A stretch of DNA of 64,000 nt from Thermoleophilia bacterium (GTDB lineage Bacteria > Actinomycetota > Thermoleophilia > Solirubrobacterales > 70-9): contig JAENWT010000008.1 of NCBI GenBank assembly GCA_016650125.1, forward strand, positions 1-64,000, in the 5' to 3' direction. Position numbers and translations under genes: made by a program. Shown one piece after another: positions 40,501 to 47,198 of the stretch (positions within the stretch are counted from its first letter, which is position 1; every line of letters starts with the position of its first letter). The notes under the pieces were generated by a model. The model was not told where the DNA came from. It worked only from the letters and a program-made list of their open reading frames with translations, and ran no database searches.

Positions 40501-41113
40501 CGGTGCCGAGGAGCATCTTGCCGCCGTTCGGCAGCAGCGAGACGGAAATCTGGATCGGAAGCTTCTTGCCGGTCTCTTCAAAGGCGGCGCGCGCGCCGAA
40601 GATCGCGGCCTTCACTTCGAGGATGTCCTGCGCGGTCTCGATGATGATCAGGTCGGCGCCGCCGTTGACCAGGCCGGTGGCCTGCTCCGTGAAGACGGTG
40701 ACCAGTTCCGGGAACTTGATCGAGCCGAGGGTCGGGTCGTCCGAGGCCGGCAGGTGGCCGGTCGGGCCGATCGAGCCGGCCACGAAGCGGTCGGGGCCGG
40801 CGGCCTTCCGCGCGATCTCGGCCGCTTTGACGTTGATCTCCATCGTGTGCTCGTCGAGGCCCCACTCCTCGAGCTTGATCCGCGAGGCCTGGAAGGTGTC
40901 GGTCTCGAGGACCTCGGCTCCGGCTTCGAGCATGGAGTTGTGGACGTCTTCGATGACGTCGGGGCGATGCAGGATCAGAGCCTCGTGGCACTTGCCCTTG
41001 AGGCCTCCATAGTCGGCCTCAGTGAGGTCGACCATCTCCAGAGTCGCGCCCATCCCACCGTCGAAGACGACGATGTGGTCAGCGATGGCATCTAGATAGT
41101 TGCGTTCGGGCAT
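37532..41113 (-). CDS. metH: Cobalamin-dependent methionine synthase
   Basis: A 1193-residue enzyme with the full MetH domain order. Homocysteine domain (DGGMGATLE, zinc-binding GGCCGTTPEHI), pterin domain (VGERVNSQGSRRAKELL, VNSVNLEAG), cap domain, B12 domain with the Co-binding GDVHDIGKSLV, and the C-terminal AdoMet activation domain (RRYSWGYPACPDQSEHEK). It makes methionine from homocysteine and methyl-tetrahydrofolate. A 25-residue acidic tail (PPEEDPDVDPEVGEIG) extends beyond the family's usual end. ATG 41113; upstream in-frame codons overlap the divergent gene region and were rejected. No cobalamin or SAM riboswitch was recognised in the 118-nt upstream gap. Confidence 0.95.
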   Translation of the reverse strand: MPERNYLDAIADHIVVFDGGMGATLEMVDLTEADYGGLKGKCHEALILHRPDVIEDVHNSMLEAGAEVLETDTFQASRIKLEEWGLDEHTMEINVKAAEIARKAAGPDRFVAGSIGPTGHLPASDDPTLGSIKFPELVTVFTEQATGLVNGGADLIIIETAQDILEVKAAIFGARAAFEETGKKLPIQISVSLLPNGGKMLLGTDISAVLTTLEALKVDVIGLNCSTGPEDMRDAIRYLGENATTPVHCIPNAGLPLQGPDGETIFPEEPEPLAKSLGEFVEKFGVGIVGGCCGTTPEHIKAITDRVRDLKPQPRPGKGEDLLLSSMMTATPLVQIPAPTMVGERVNSQGSRRAKELLLANDYDSILQVAEDQVTGGAHVLDVCVALVERDDEDEQMREVVKRISLTQPSPIQIDSTEPKVIKMALEQIPGRAIVNSVNLEAGRDKLDTVVPITLAHGAALIALVIDEVGMAKTADRKVEIAQRLKELICDEHGLEPEALIFDALTFTLTTGDEEWRPSAVETIEGIRRIKAEIPGVKTSLGVSNVSFGVGQPARAVLNSVFLHHCVEAGLDLAMVNPNHIKPYGEIDEQEKALTNALVFNESEDALEKFIEHFESKGDEEEEEAANPTEGMEPEEALHFHILRRRKDGVEDWIDKSVEKIGAVPTLNTVLLPAMKEVGDKFGAGELILPFVLQSAEVMKKAVTQLENYLERMEGHTKGKVVIATVFGDVHDIGKSLVNTILTNNGYTVVDLGKQVPVDVILDAAQEHDADAIGLSALLVSTSKQMPIAIQELHSRGLEYPVLIGGAAINRDFGRRILYPNGRESDEIYEPGVFYCKDAFQGLDTMDALIEPEARTALVEKLRDEAETFRNKPVVVDDGPPVTDDSVRSAADPDAPIPTPPFWGVQELPIEINDIFNHLDLHVLFKLHWGGRGVKGEAWEKLVGEDFRPRLERMWAEQTYLHPKAVLGYFPCNSDGNELVIFDPEDQDKEINRLVFPRQPRHDRICLADFYRPLGDGNVRDVVALQGVTMGSEVTDLMDQLEKDGEFAEQLFTHGLGVQSAEGLAEWLHQKMRKDLKIGPTQGRRYSWGYPACPDQSEHEKVWELLDLNQIGMYLSGGYAVMPEQSTVAIISHHPDAVYFGMKSGFIPKDGPAPDEVIELSDRSANPPEEDPDVDPEVGEIGAESADEEPATA

Positions 41114-41231
41114 CCAGACAGGGTACCGAGGCGGGGGAATGGAGCAGTTTCGCCCTGCGGTGAGGCCGATCGGAGAGCTATTTACTCCCCGATCTTCGTC
41201 ACCGGACGTGTTGTTGCCTATATTGCGTTTC

Positions 41232-41747
41232 ATGGCTTCTTACGTTGCACTTCTGAGAGCGGTGAACGTCGGCGGGACCGGCAAACTGCCGATGGCCGAG
41301 CTTCGTGCGATGTGCGAGGAGGCCGGATTCGAGTCGGTCGAGACCTACATCGCCAGCGGCAATGTGGTCTTCAAGTCGGGCGACAGCGAGGACAAGGTCA
41401 AGTCGATCATCGAGAAGCGACTCGAGGCCTACGCCGGCAAGAAGGTCGATGTCTACGTGCGCACCGTTCGCGAAATGAAGGACCTGGTCGAAGTCAATCC
41501 GTACCCTAAGGAGCCTGGCAACAAGACGGCCGTGCTCTTCCTCGACCAGAAACCGCCAGCCGACCTCGACGCCATCGCCAGCGGCATTAAAGACGAGAAG
41601 TTCGAAGGCGCCGCTCGCGAGATCTTCATCAGTTACCCCGATGGCCTCGGCACCACGAAGCTCGCTTTCGACAAGAAGGTGATTCACGGCACGACCCGCA
41701 ACATGAACACCGTGGCGAAGCTGGCCGAAATGGCCGCCGACCTCTGA
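41232..41747 (+). CDS. DUF1697 family protein
   Basis: A 171-residue DUF1697 protein: YVALLRAVNVGGTGKLPMAE, GFESVETYIASGNVVFKS, and the C-terminal TTKLAFDKKVIHGTTRNMNT, where the T-x-R-N motif is conserved. The family is found across bacteria and has no settled function. It is divergent from metH. Confidence 0.85.
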   Translation: MASYVALLRAVNVGGTGKLPMAELRAMCEEAGFESVETYIASGNVVFKSGDSEDKVKSIIEKRLEAYAGKKVDVYVRTVREMKDLVEVNPYPKEPGNKTAVLFLDQKPPADLDAIASGIKDEKFEGAAREIFISYPDGLGTTKLAFDKKVIHGTTRNMNTVAKLAEMAADL

Positions 41748-41759
41748 ATCGGCCTCCGA

Positions 41760-43037
41760 TCAACTGAATTTGAGCCGGTGGGCTTTTCCGATGCGGTCCA
41801 TTGTTTCTTCCGGGACGCCTGCTTTTTCCGCGAATTCCGGCCAGCGGGAAACCGCATCGGTCACATCTTCGACCACTTCCCTGGTCAGGGTCCGGCGGAG
41901 TGAAGCACTCGCGGCGCAGGCTTCAAGGTCCTTCATCGTGAAGCCGTCGCGTTTCCCGTTCACGCTCATCTGATGCTTTGACGTGTGGACCCCGCGCGGG
42001 TTGTAAGCGTAAGTCAGATCGAACGCGGGGGACAGGTGCCAGTCGCCCTTTCGATTCATCAAGAAGGCGATGTTCTTGGCGTGGTCGTCCTGATTTCTCG
42101 CGACGATATTGAAAACCATCCGCCTGAACTGCTGTTCGAGATCTGACATTTCAACTTCGAGCTCTCGCCCGACTAGCAGTGCCTGCTCATAGGCGTGCGT
42201 CGGCAGATTGAAGTCCAAGTTGGCCAATGCCGAGAGCGACTGCATGTGGACCTTCTGGTTTCCCTTGCGGTCGAATCTCTTGGTCATGAAATGACGCCGG
42301 TCGCCCTCTTCCAAAATCTGGCTGGGACTCATGTTGATGCCGGCGGCGCGGGCCATAAGGGCGTACCCGTATTCCCTCACTCCGTAGCCGCCCGGACCCG
42401 AGAGATCACCTTCCCGGGTATCGGATACCCCGTCGAACTTGATCAGCCAATGCTCGAAACTCGGGCCGGCATCAACCTGGCCAGACCGGATTTGCCCAGT
42501 TTCGCGATTCCATGCGATCACCGCTTTGGCTCTTGCACCGCCCGCCGATGTGCCGATGCTCAGGAGGTCCTTTACGGCTTGCTCCTTGGAGCCTTCCAGC
42601 GACGTCTCGAACGACTCCCTTTCGTTCAGTACTGACGAGGACAGTTCGACCATGTCCTCTATTTGGATGGCATGACGTTTGGTCCCGACCGGTCCCTTCG
42701 AGGGCTTGAACTCCAGCGCGCCCATTCCACGTCTGCCGATATAGCAGAGGCGATCGACGAGGTCGAATTCGGATTTGGACTTGCCTTCGGTGGCGAGCCA
42801 CGCGTCAATGAGCGCGTTGCCGAAACGATCAGGAAGGCTGTCAGAGAGAAGCCCCGGAAGGCCTCCGAACAATGCGGGGTCGAACCTGTGAGCTCCCGGG
42901 CCAAGGGGCAGAGTGATCGGGGATACCTCGATGCGGCGAGCGACGAATCGGGAGTCGTATTCGAAGGTGATGGCGCCGTCATCGCTGGCAATCGCACCAA
43001 CGCGCTGGTCCCATATCCGGACTTCGGCAATGCTCAT
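41760..43037 (-). CDS. hipA: HipA-like serine/threonine kinase toxin
   Basis: A 425-residue HipA protein: GLPGLLSDSLPDRFGNALID (N-terminal subdomain), GTSAGGARAKAVIAW (Gly-rich P-loop), EHWLIKFDGV, then MTKRFDRKG, the catalytic NIVARNQDDHAKNIAFLM (Asp and Asn) and LSPAFDLTYAYNP (Mg2+-binding Asp). All kinase residues are present, so it is probably active; E. coli HipA phosphorylates glutamyl-tRNA synthetase. The upstream hipB overlaps it by 4 nt. Confidence 0.9.
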   Translation of the reverse strand: MSIAEVRIWDQRVGAIASDDGAITFEYDSRFVARRIEVSPITLPLGPGAHRFDPALFGGLPGLLSDSLPDRFGNALIDAWLATEGKSKSEFDLVDRLCYIGRRGMGALEFKPSKGPVGTKRHAIQIEDMVELSSSVLNERESFETSLEGSKEQAVKDLLSIGTSAGGARAKAVIAWNRETGQIRSGQVDAGPSFEHWLIKFDGVSDTREGDLSGPGGYGVREYGYALMARAAGINMSPSQILEEGDRRHFMTKRFDRKGNQKVHMQSLSALANLDFNLPTHAYEQALLVGRELEVEMSDLEQQFRRMVFNIVARNQDDHAKNIAFLMNRKGDWHLSPAFDLTYAYNPRGVHTSKHQMSVNGKRDGFTMKDLEACAASASLRRTLTREVVEDVTDAVSRWPEFAEKAGVPEETMDRIGKAHRLKFS

Positions 43038-43330
43038 GAGGCCCGTCTGCGTCGTTTGCCCTGGGTCTTCAGTCGTTCTATCGGTGACGGGGCGGGTTCC
43101 GGGATGAGGTTCGAGAGATTGTCGAGCAAGTTGAGTTCACGGAGCACCCTGATGAAGGTGATGAGACTGACGTCTTCGCCGGCCTCGAGTCGAACGAGGG
43201 TCCTTCTTGAGATTCCGGCATCTGTCGCAACGCTCCTCTGGGTGCGATTCTGCTCCAGACGATTCATGGCAGCCCGTTCCCCAAGGGTTTTGAGGACGGT
43301 CTGATCGCTGTTCATACGGGATACGGACAT
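43034..43330 (-). CDS. hipB: HipB-like XRE antitoxin
   Basis: A 98-residue protein with an XRE helix-turn-helix: LGERAAMNRLEQNRTQRSVA, TDAGISRRTLVRLEAGEDVS, then a basic C-terminal tail (KTQGKRRRRAS). It should bind HipA and repress its own operon. Palindromes and direct repeats lie immediately upstream. ATG 43330; ATG 43315 (MNSDQ) is an alternative. Confidence 0.88.
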   Translation of the reverse strand: MSVSRMNSDQTVLKTLGERAAMNRLEQNRTQRSVATDAGISRRTLVRLEAGEDVSLITFIRVLRELNLLDNLSNLIPEPAPSPIERLKTQGKRRRRAS

Positions 43331-43346
43331 ACCATCATGTTACACC

Positions 43347-43365
43347 CCATACCGTGGTGGTATGG
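43347..43365 (-). promoter_or_regulatory. Probable HipB operator palindrome
   Basis: CCATACCGTGGTGGTATGG consists of perfect 7-bp arms with a 5-nt spacer, 17 nt before the hipB ATG. XRE antitoxins of this family autoregulate through such palindromes. Confidence 0.6.
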
Positions 43366-43366
43366 A

Positions 43367-43430
43367 ATAAGTGACATATATGGCATGGTACGACTGAATC
43401 AGACAGATAAGTGACATGTAAGGCATGTTA
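43367..43430. repeat. Two 24-bp direct repeats upstream of hipB
   Basis: The units at 43367-43390 and 43407-43430 share ATAAGTGACAT and GGCATG, start 40 bp apart and differ at about four positions. They fill the 110-nt gap between hipB and the FhuF-like gene, together with the palindrome next to hipB. They are probably extra regulator sites. Confidence 0.6.
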
Positions 43431-43440
43431 TGAGGTATTT

Positions 43441-44220
43441 CTATGTATTCGCTAGGGGGCAGGCTCGGCAGAGGCCTCCCTCGGGGGTGCGGTAGGCGAG
43501 GCAGCAGGTGACTCTCAGGTGGTATGGCTCGCGGGTTTCGTCCTCTTCGCGCTGGACCGGGATCGAGAGTGGCCCGTCCTTTGCCATCAGGTACTCGGTC
43601 AGCTCCAGCGCGAAGTCCCGCTGGTCGAAAGCCTTGCCCGACCAGACCAGTGACTGCGCGATTCGGTCCGCGGCCGCATGCCAGAGGGTCTTTTCCGGTC
43701 GCAGTCCGTGGCCGTCGATCCAGACGACCATCGGCGTTAAGAGTTGGACCGTCTCTTCATACATCTGGTCGGCCACCGCCTGCCAGTCGTGAAATGGCCT
43801 AGCACCGCGCTTGGTCGCCTTCTTGTCCGATTCGAGCGCGCTCATCGCTCCCGACTTGACCGCGGTCGCCGCGGCCAGGCCTTTCTGCGAAGCGATCATC
43901 AGGTTGGCGGGATGAAGGTCCGGCAGGCGGCGGTGGCTGACCATGAACGAGCCGGCGAGGTCGCCAATCGCCCGGGCCCAGTTCTCCAGCATCCACTCGG
44001 CACAGATGTGGTCGGCCGGCCGCTCGCTCAGTCCAGAGACGCGGGCGAAAAGCGCGGTCCTCAGGTCATCGGACTCGAGCAGCTCCTCGACTTCGATCCA
44101 GCCGGGATGCGGCTCCTCCATCCGAAGGATGTGAATGCCGTAACCGTCGGCTCTGGCCGCCTCGATGCGGGCCAAGGTCTGGTCAGTCTCGCGGTTGATC
44201 CGATCCCCTCCTGACTTCAT
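43441..44220 (-). CDS. FhuF-like ferric-siderophore reductase family protein
   Basis: A 259-residue protein, the usual size of FhuF. The C-terminus has VTCCLAYRTPEGGLCRACPL, the four-Cys motif that binds the unusual [2Fe-2S] cluster of FhuF. The middle contains FMVSHRRLPDLHPANLMIAS. The family reduces ferric siderophores in the cytoplasm. Oddly, its ATG (44220) overlaps the stop of the AbiEi-like antitoxin by ATGA, so it is coupled to a toxin-antitoxin operon. Confidence 0.7.
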   Translation of the reverse strand: MKSGGDRINRETDQTLARIEAARADGYGIHILRMEEPHPGWIEVEELLESDDLRTALFARVSGLSERPADHICAEWMLENWARAIGDLAGSFMVSHRRLPDLHPANLMIASQKGLAAATAVKSGAMSALESDKKATKRGARPFHDWQAVADQMYEETVQLLTPMVVWIDGHGLRPEKTLWHAAADRIAQSLVWSGKAFDQRDFALELTEYLMAKDGPLSIPVQREEDETREPYHLRVTCCLAYRTPEGGLCRACPLANT

Positions 44221-44831
44221 TGGGCCGAAGCGTCGCGGAGTACTTCGGTCAACCGCTGAGAGACGATCGTGCGGAGGCGGGAAGAAGCAATCTTCCTGCG
44301 CCATTCCTCAAGTTTGCGTTGCCTGAATCGAGGTGGAATCTCCAATTCCGGGAAATACGCTTTCGCTCCCGCGGCGGCCCTCACATAGACGGTGTCGAAC
44401 AAAGCCTTTTCAGGCGTGGCGACAAAGCCGTCTTCGCTCTTTCCTTCAAATCCACCGAAGATGTCCGGTTTGAGATGGTGGACTTCGAATTGACCGATCG
44501 TCGTGCTGATCTTTCGCGACCGGGCAAGGGAGGCGACCGAAACGTAGCGTGGGATCTGCTCGATCATTCCGTGGCGATTGAGCGCTGACCAGAAAGAGAC
44601 GTATGCGGGGTACGGAGATGTCAGGTACGGAGCGACTGCAAACGGTTCGATTTGCGGATCCAGCGACCAGAGGCCACGGCGGAGCAAAAGGGCCAGGCCG
44701 GCCTCCTCGAGTCCCTTAAGGCGCTTGGTGGCATTGGGAGTGGGCGTCTTCAGGCGGGCTGCCACTTCACCCGTGGTCACGACTGGACGCTTCATTCGAA
44801 GCAGGTCGCCATAAGCCTCGGAGGTCCTCAT
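44217..44831 (-). CDS. AbiEi-like antitoxin
   Basis: A 204-residue protein: an N-terminal winged helix (VVTTGEVAARLKTPTPNATK, LKGLEEAGLALLLRRGLWSL) and a C-terminal domain with YVSFWSALNRHGMIEQIP, VATPEKALFDTVYVRA. This is the AbiEi pattern, an antitoxin that represses its own operon and counters AbiEii without direct contact. Its ATG overlaps the AbiEii stop by 4 nt. The gene order (toxin first) is the reverse of the common abiEi-abiEii order. Confidence 0.85.
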   Translation of the reverse strand: MRTSEAYGDLLRMKRPVVTTGEVAARLKTPTPNATKRLKGLEEAGLALLLRRGLWSLDPQIEPFAVAPYLTSPYPAYVSFWSALNRHGMIEQIPRYVSVASLARSRKISTTIGQFEVHHLKPDIFGGFEGKSEDGFVATPEKALFDTVYVRAAAGAKAYFPELEIPPRFRQRKLEEWRRKIASSRLRTIVSQRLTEVLRDASAQ

Positions 44832-45583
44832 CGGAACTCCTCGAGCTTGCCGGCCACGTAAGTCTGGATCTGCTCCCATGCTGCTTCGGATTCGTACAGC
44901 GCGATGAAGTCTGGTTCCAGAAAGCGACCGACTTGATCGCGAAACTCGTCGTATGAAAGTTCCAGCGTCCGGTTGATCGCTTCCTCAATCACCGAATCAT
45001 CCAGGGACGGGGGATCGAAGCCGCCGCGGCGGAGTAACAATTCGAGGTCGAAGACGTCCCGGGCCTGGGTCTGGTTGCGTCCGGTGAGGGCTCCGATCTT
45101 TTGTTCGAGAGCGGCGCTTATCTCGTAGTGCTGGGCACTTGGCGGACGAAGCGCGTAGGGGTCCGTGACCCGGCTGGGAACGAACTCGAAAATGAAACGA
45201 TCATCACCCTCTCTGTGACTGAATTCGATCTTGGTTCGAACCGGGTGCTTGTGCCCGTCCACGGCGAGTTTGATTTTCCAGCGCTGGGTCGTCTCCGTCT
45301 GTTTCGGTTTCGTGAATTCGCTCAGTTCGACTCCGGCAGTTCTGAGGGTCGAGATCAGAGGAATGGAACGGAGCGCCCGATCTACTTTTGGCGTGAGTTG
45401 CCAGTCCTCCAGGCGCTTCACATCGAGGTCGACGTCCTCGGAATAGCGGATGCTGTCAAAGAAATATCGAAGGTTCGCGCCACCTTTGAGGACGTAGCAC
45501 TTCGGGTCCACCTCCTTTGAGAGGACGCCCAGAAATGCCAGGTGGAAGAGCTCAATAGCTTGAGCTTCAGTTAGCTTGGCCAT
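44828..45583 (-). CDS. AbiEii-like nucleotidyltransferase toxin
   Basis: A 251-residue protein of the AbiEii (DUF1814) nucleotidyltransferase family: CYVLKGGANLRYFFDSIRYSE followed by DVDLDV, the metal-binding Asp pair, then EQKIGALTGRNQTQARDVFDLELL, with the catalytic Lys and the ARD-x-D motif. Relatives such as MenT transfer nucleotides to tRNA and stop growth. It is the first gene of the operon; the antitoxin and the FhuF-like gene follow with 4-nt overlaps. Confidence 0.88.
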   Translation of the reverse strand: MAKLTEAQAIELFHLAFLGVLSKEVDPKCYVLKGGANLRYFFDSIRYSEDVDLDVKRLEDWQLTPKVDRALRSIPLISTLRTAGVELSEFTKPKQTETTQRWKIKLAVDGHKHPVRTKIEFSHREGDDRFIFEFVPSRVTDPYALRPPSAQHYEISAALEQKIGALTGRNQTQARDVFDLELLLRRGGFDPPSLDDSVIEEAINRTLELSYDEFRDQVGRFLEPDFIALYESEAAWEQIQTYVAGKLEEFR

Positions 45584-45587
45584 TAAT

Positions 45588-45634
45588 CAAGAGTACACGC
45601 AAAGGCCACTATAGGGCAACTCAATGCACTCTTG
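45588..45634 (-). promoter_or_regulatory. Inverted repeat and -10 box upstream of the AbiE operon
   Basis: CAAGAGTACA (45588-45597) and TGCACTCTTG (45625-45634) are reverse complements with one mismatch. Between them the minus strand has TATAGT (45613-45608), a good -10 box about 25 nt before the ATG. AbiEi antitoxins bind inverted repeats in their promoters, so this fits an AbiEi operator. No clear -35 box. Confidence 0.5.
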
Positions 45635-45655
45635 GATTGTAATTGCCTGGTTCTG

Positions 45656-47194
45656 CTACTTCCTCTTGCCGAAGCGGCGACCGATGTCGCGCGCCGAGAG
45701 GAAGCGGGTCAGCTTGTCGACCAAGGCGCGGCGCGACGGGGTGTACGGGTACCAGAGCGGCTCGGATTTGGTCTGCATGCGGGCGCTGACGATCGCTTCC
45801 GAGCGGCAGTACTTGCGGATGCCGTACTCGGCGTGGCGGTAGCCGATCCCGGATTCCTTCCAGCCGCCCATCGGGACTCCGACGGCGAAGAAGTTGAAGA
45901 GCACGTCGTTGACGTTCACCGCGCCGCATTCGATCCGGCGGGCGACTGTCTCCGCCTTGCGGGACGGTCCGAAGACCGTGCCGGAAAGCCCGTAACGCGA
46001 ATCGTTGGAAAGACTGATCGCCTCTTCGGAATCCTTGACCTTCATCACTCCGACCACCGGGCCGAAGGTCTCGTCCTTCATGAACTTCATCGAATGGTCG
46101 ACGTCGACCAGGACGGTCGGCTCGTAGAAGTCGCCGGGGCCGTCGACGCGTTTGCCGCCGGTCAGGGCACGAGCTCCATTCTTGATCGCGTCGTCGACCT
46201 GATCCTCGACGTGCTTGATCTGGTTGGGAGAGGTCATCGCACCGACTTCACTACCGAACTCGGCGCCGTCGACGCCCTGGTTCAGCTCCTTGACCGAGTC
46301 GGTGAGCTTGCTGACGAACTCGTCGTACGCCGGCTCCTCGACGTAGATCCGTTCGACCGACATGCAGACCTGGCCGGAGTTGGTCATGCCGCCCCAGGCC
46401 GCGGCGTTGGCGGCGCGTTCCATGTTGGCGCCTTCGAGCACGACCATCGGGTCCTTGCCGCCGAGCTCGAGGCTGACCGGGGTCAGCGTGTCGGCGGCAC
46501 GGGCCATGACCAGCTTGCCGACTCGGTCGGAGCCGGTGAAGCCGATGAAGTCGGAATCGTCGATCAGGGCGTTGGCGGTGTCGGCGGTGCCGACCACGCA
46601 GTCGAGCACGTCCGGGGCGCCGATCTCCTCTTTCCAGGCGGTGACGATCTCCTGTACGCCGAGCGGGGTGAACTCAGACGGCTTGAGCACGACCGCGGCG
46701 CCGGCCATCAGCGCGGGGATCGCGTCTCCGAGGGAAAGGATCAGCGGGAAGTTCCAGGGACTGATCAGCCCGACCACGGGGTGGGGCCGGTACTGGACAC
46801 GCAGCTTGCGGGTCGCGACGAGGGGAGAGTGGGGGCGGACCTTCTCTTCGCCGACGAACTTGGAGGCCTTCGAGCCGTAGAAATTGATCAGGTCGGTCAG
46901 GTAGATGCCTTCATTCATCGCTTCGGCCCGGACCTTGCCGGTCTCGGCCTGAAGCGTGTCGGCAACCCGATCGGCGTTGTCGAGCAGCCAGTCGCGCAGT
47001 TTGTCGAGCCAGACCTTCCGGCCCTTGAAGCCGAGGTCTTCCCAGGCGACCTGGTTGGCCCGGACACGGGCGACCGTGTCGGCAACGTCGTGCGGAGAGG
47101 TGACCGGGACATCGGCGATCGTTTCGCCGGTGGACGGGTTCTGGACCGGAATCGTTTCGGTTACCGGTTCCTCTTGAATCGAAAGCGCTTCCAT
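45656..47194 (-). CDS. Aldehyde dehydrogenase (succinate-semialdehyde-dehydrogenase-like)
   Basis: A 512-residue NAD(P)-dependent enzyme: VVGLISPWNFPLILSLGDAI, VLKPSEFTPL (cofactor Lys), FTGSDRVGK, the catalytic Glu in SLELGGKDPMVVLEGANM and the catalytic Cys in TNSGQVCMSVERIYV. The substrate is not fixed. A basic C-terminal extension (VDKLTRFLSARDIGRRFGKR) could touch the membrane. It starts 4 nt after a PQQ-type sugar dehydrogenase gene, so aldehydes or aldoses from that pathway are possible substrates. Confidence 0.9.
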   Translation of the reverse strand: MEALSIQEEPVTETIPVQNPSTGETIADVPVTSPHDVADTVARVRANQVAWEDLGFKGRKVWLDKLRDWLLDNADRVADTLQAETGKVRAEAMNEGIYLTDLINFYGSKASKFVGEEKVRPHSPLVATRKLRVQYRPHPVVGLISPWNFPLILSLGDAIPALMAGAAVVLKPSEFTPLGVQEIVTAWKEEIGAPDVLDCVVGTADTANALIDDSDFIGFTGSDRVGKLVMARAADTLTPVSLELGGKDPMVVLEGANMERAANAAAWGGMTNSGQVCMSVERIYVEEPAYDEFVSKLTDSVKELNQGVDGAEFGSEVGAMTSPNQIKHVEDQVDDAIKNGARALTGGKRVDGPGDFYEPTVLVDVDHSMKFMKDETFGPVVGVMKVKDSEEAISLSNDSRYGLSGTVFGPSRKAETVARRIECGAVNVNDVLFNFFAVGVPMGGWKESGIGYRHAEYGIRKYCRSEAIVSARMQTKSEPLWYPYTPSRRALVDKLTRFLSARDIGRRFGKRK

Positions 47195-47198
47195 CTCA

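Noticed and set aside
38732-41095. A 787-codon open frame on the plus strand opposite metH
   Set aside because: Shadow of metH: biased composition, no recognisable motif, no ribosome-binding site. MetH is complete on the minus strand.
41114-41231. Possible cobalamin or SAM riboswitch upstream of metH
   Set aside because: The gap is only 118 nt, and I see no B12-box or SAM-riboswitch core. A covariance-model search (Infernal with Rfam) would settle this.
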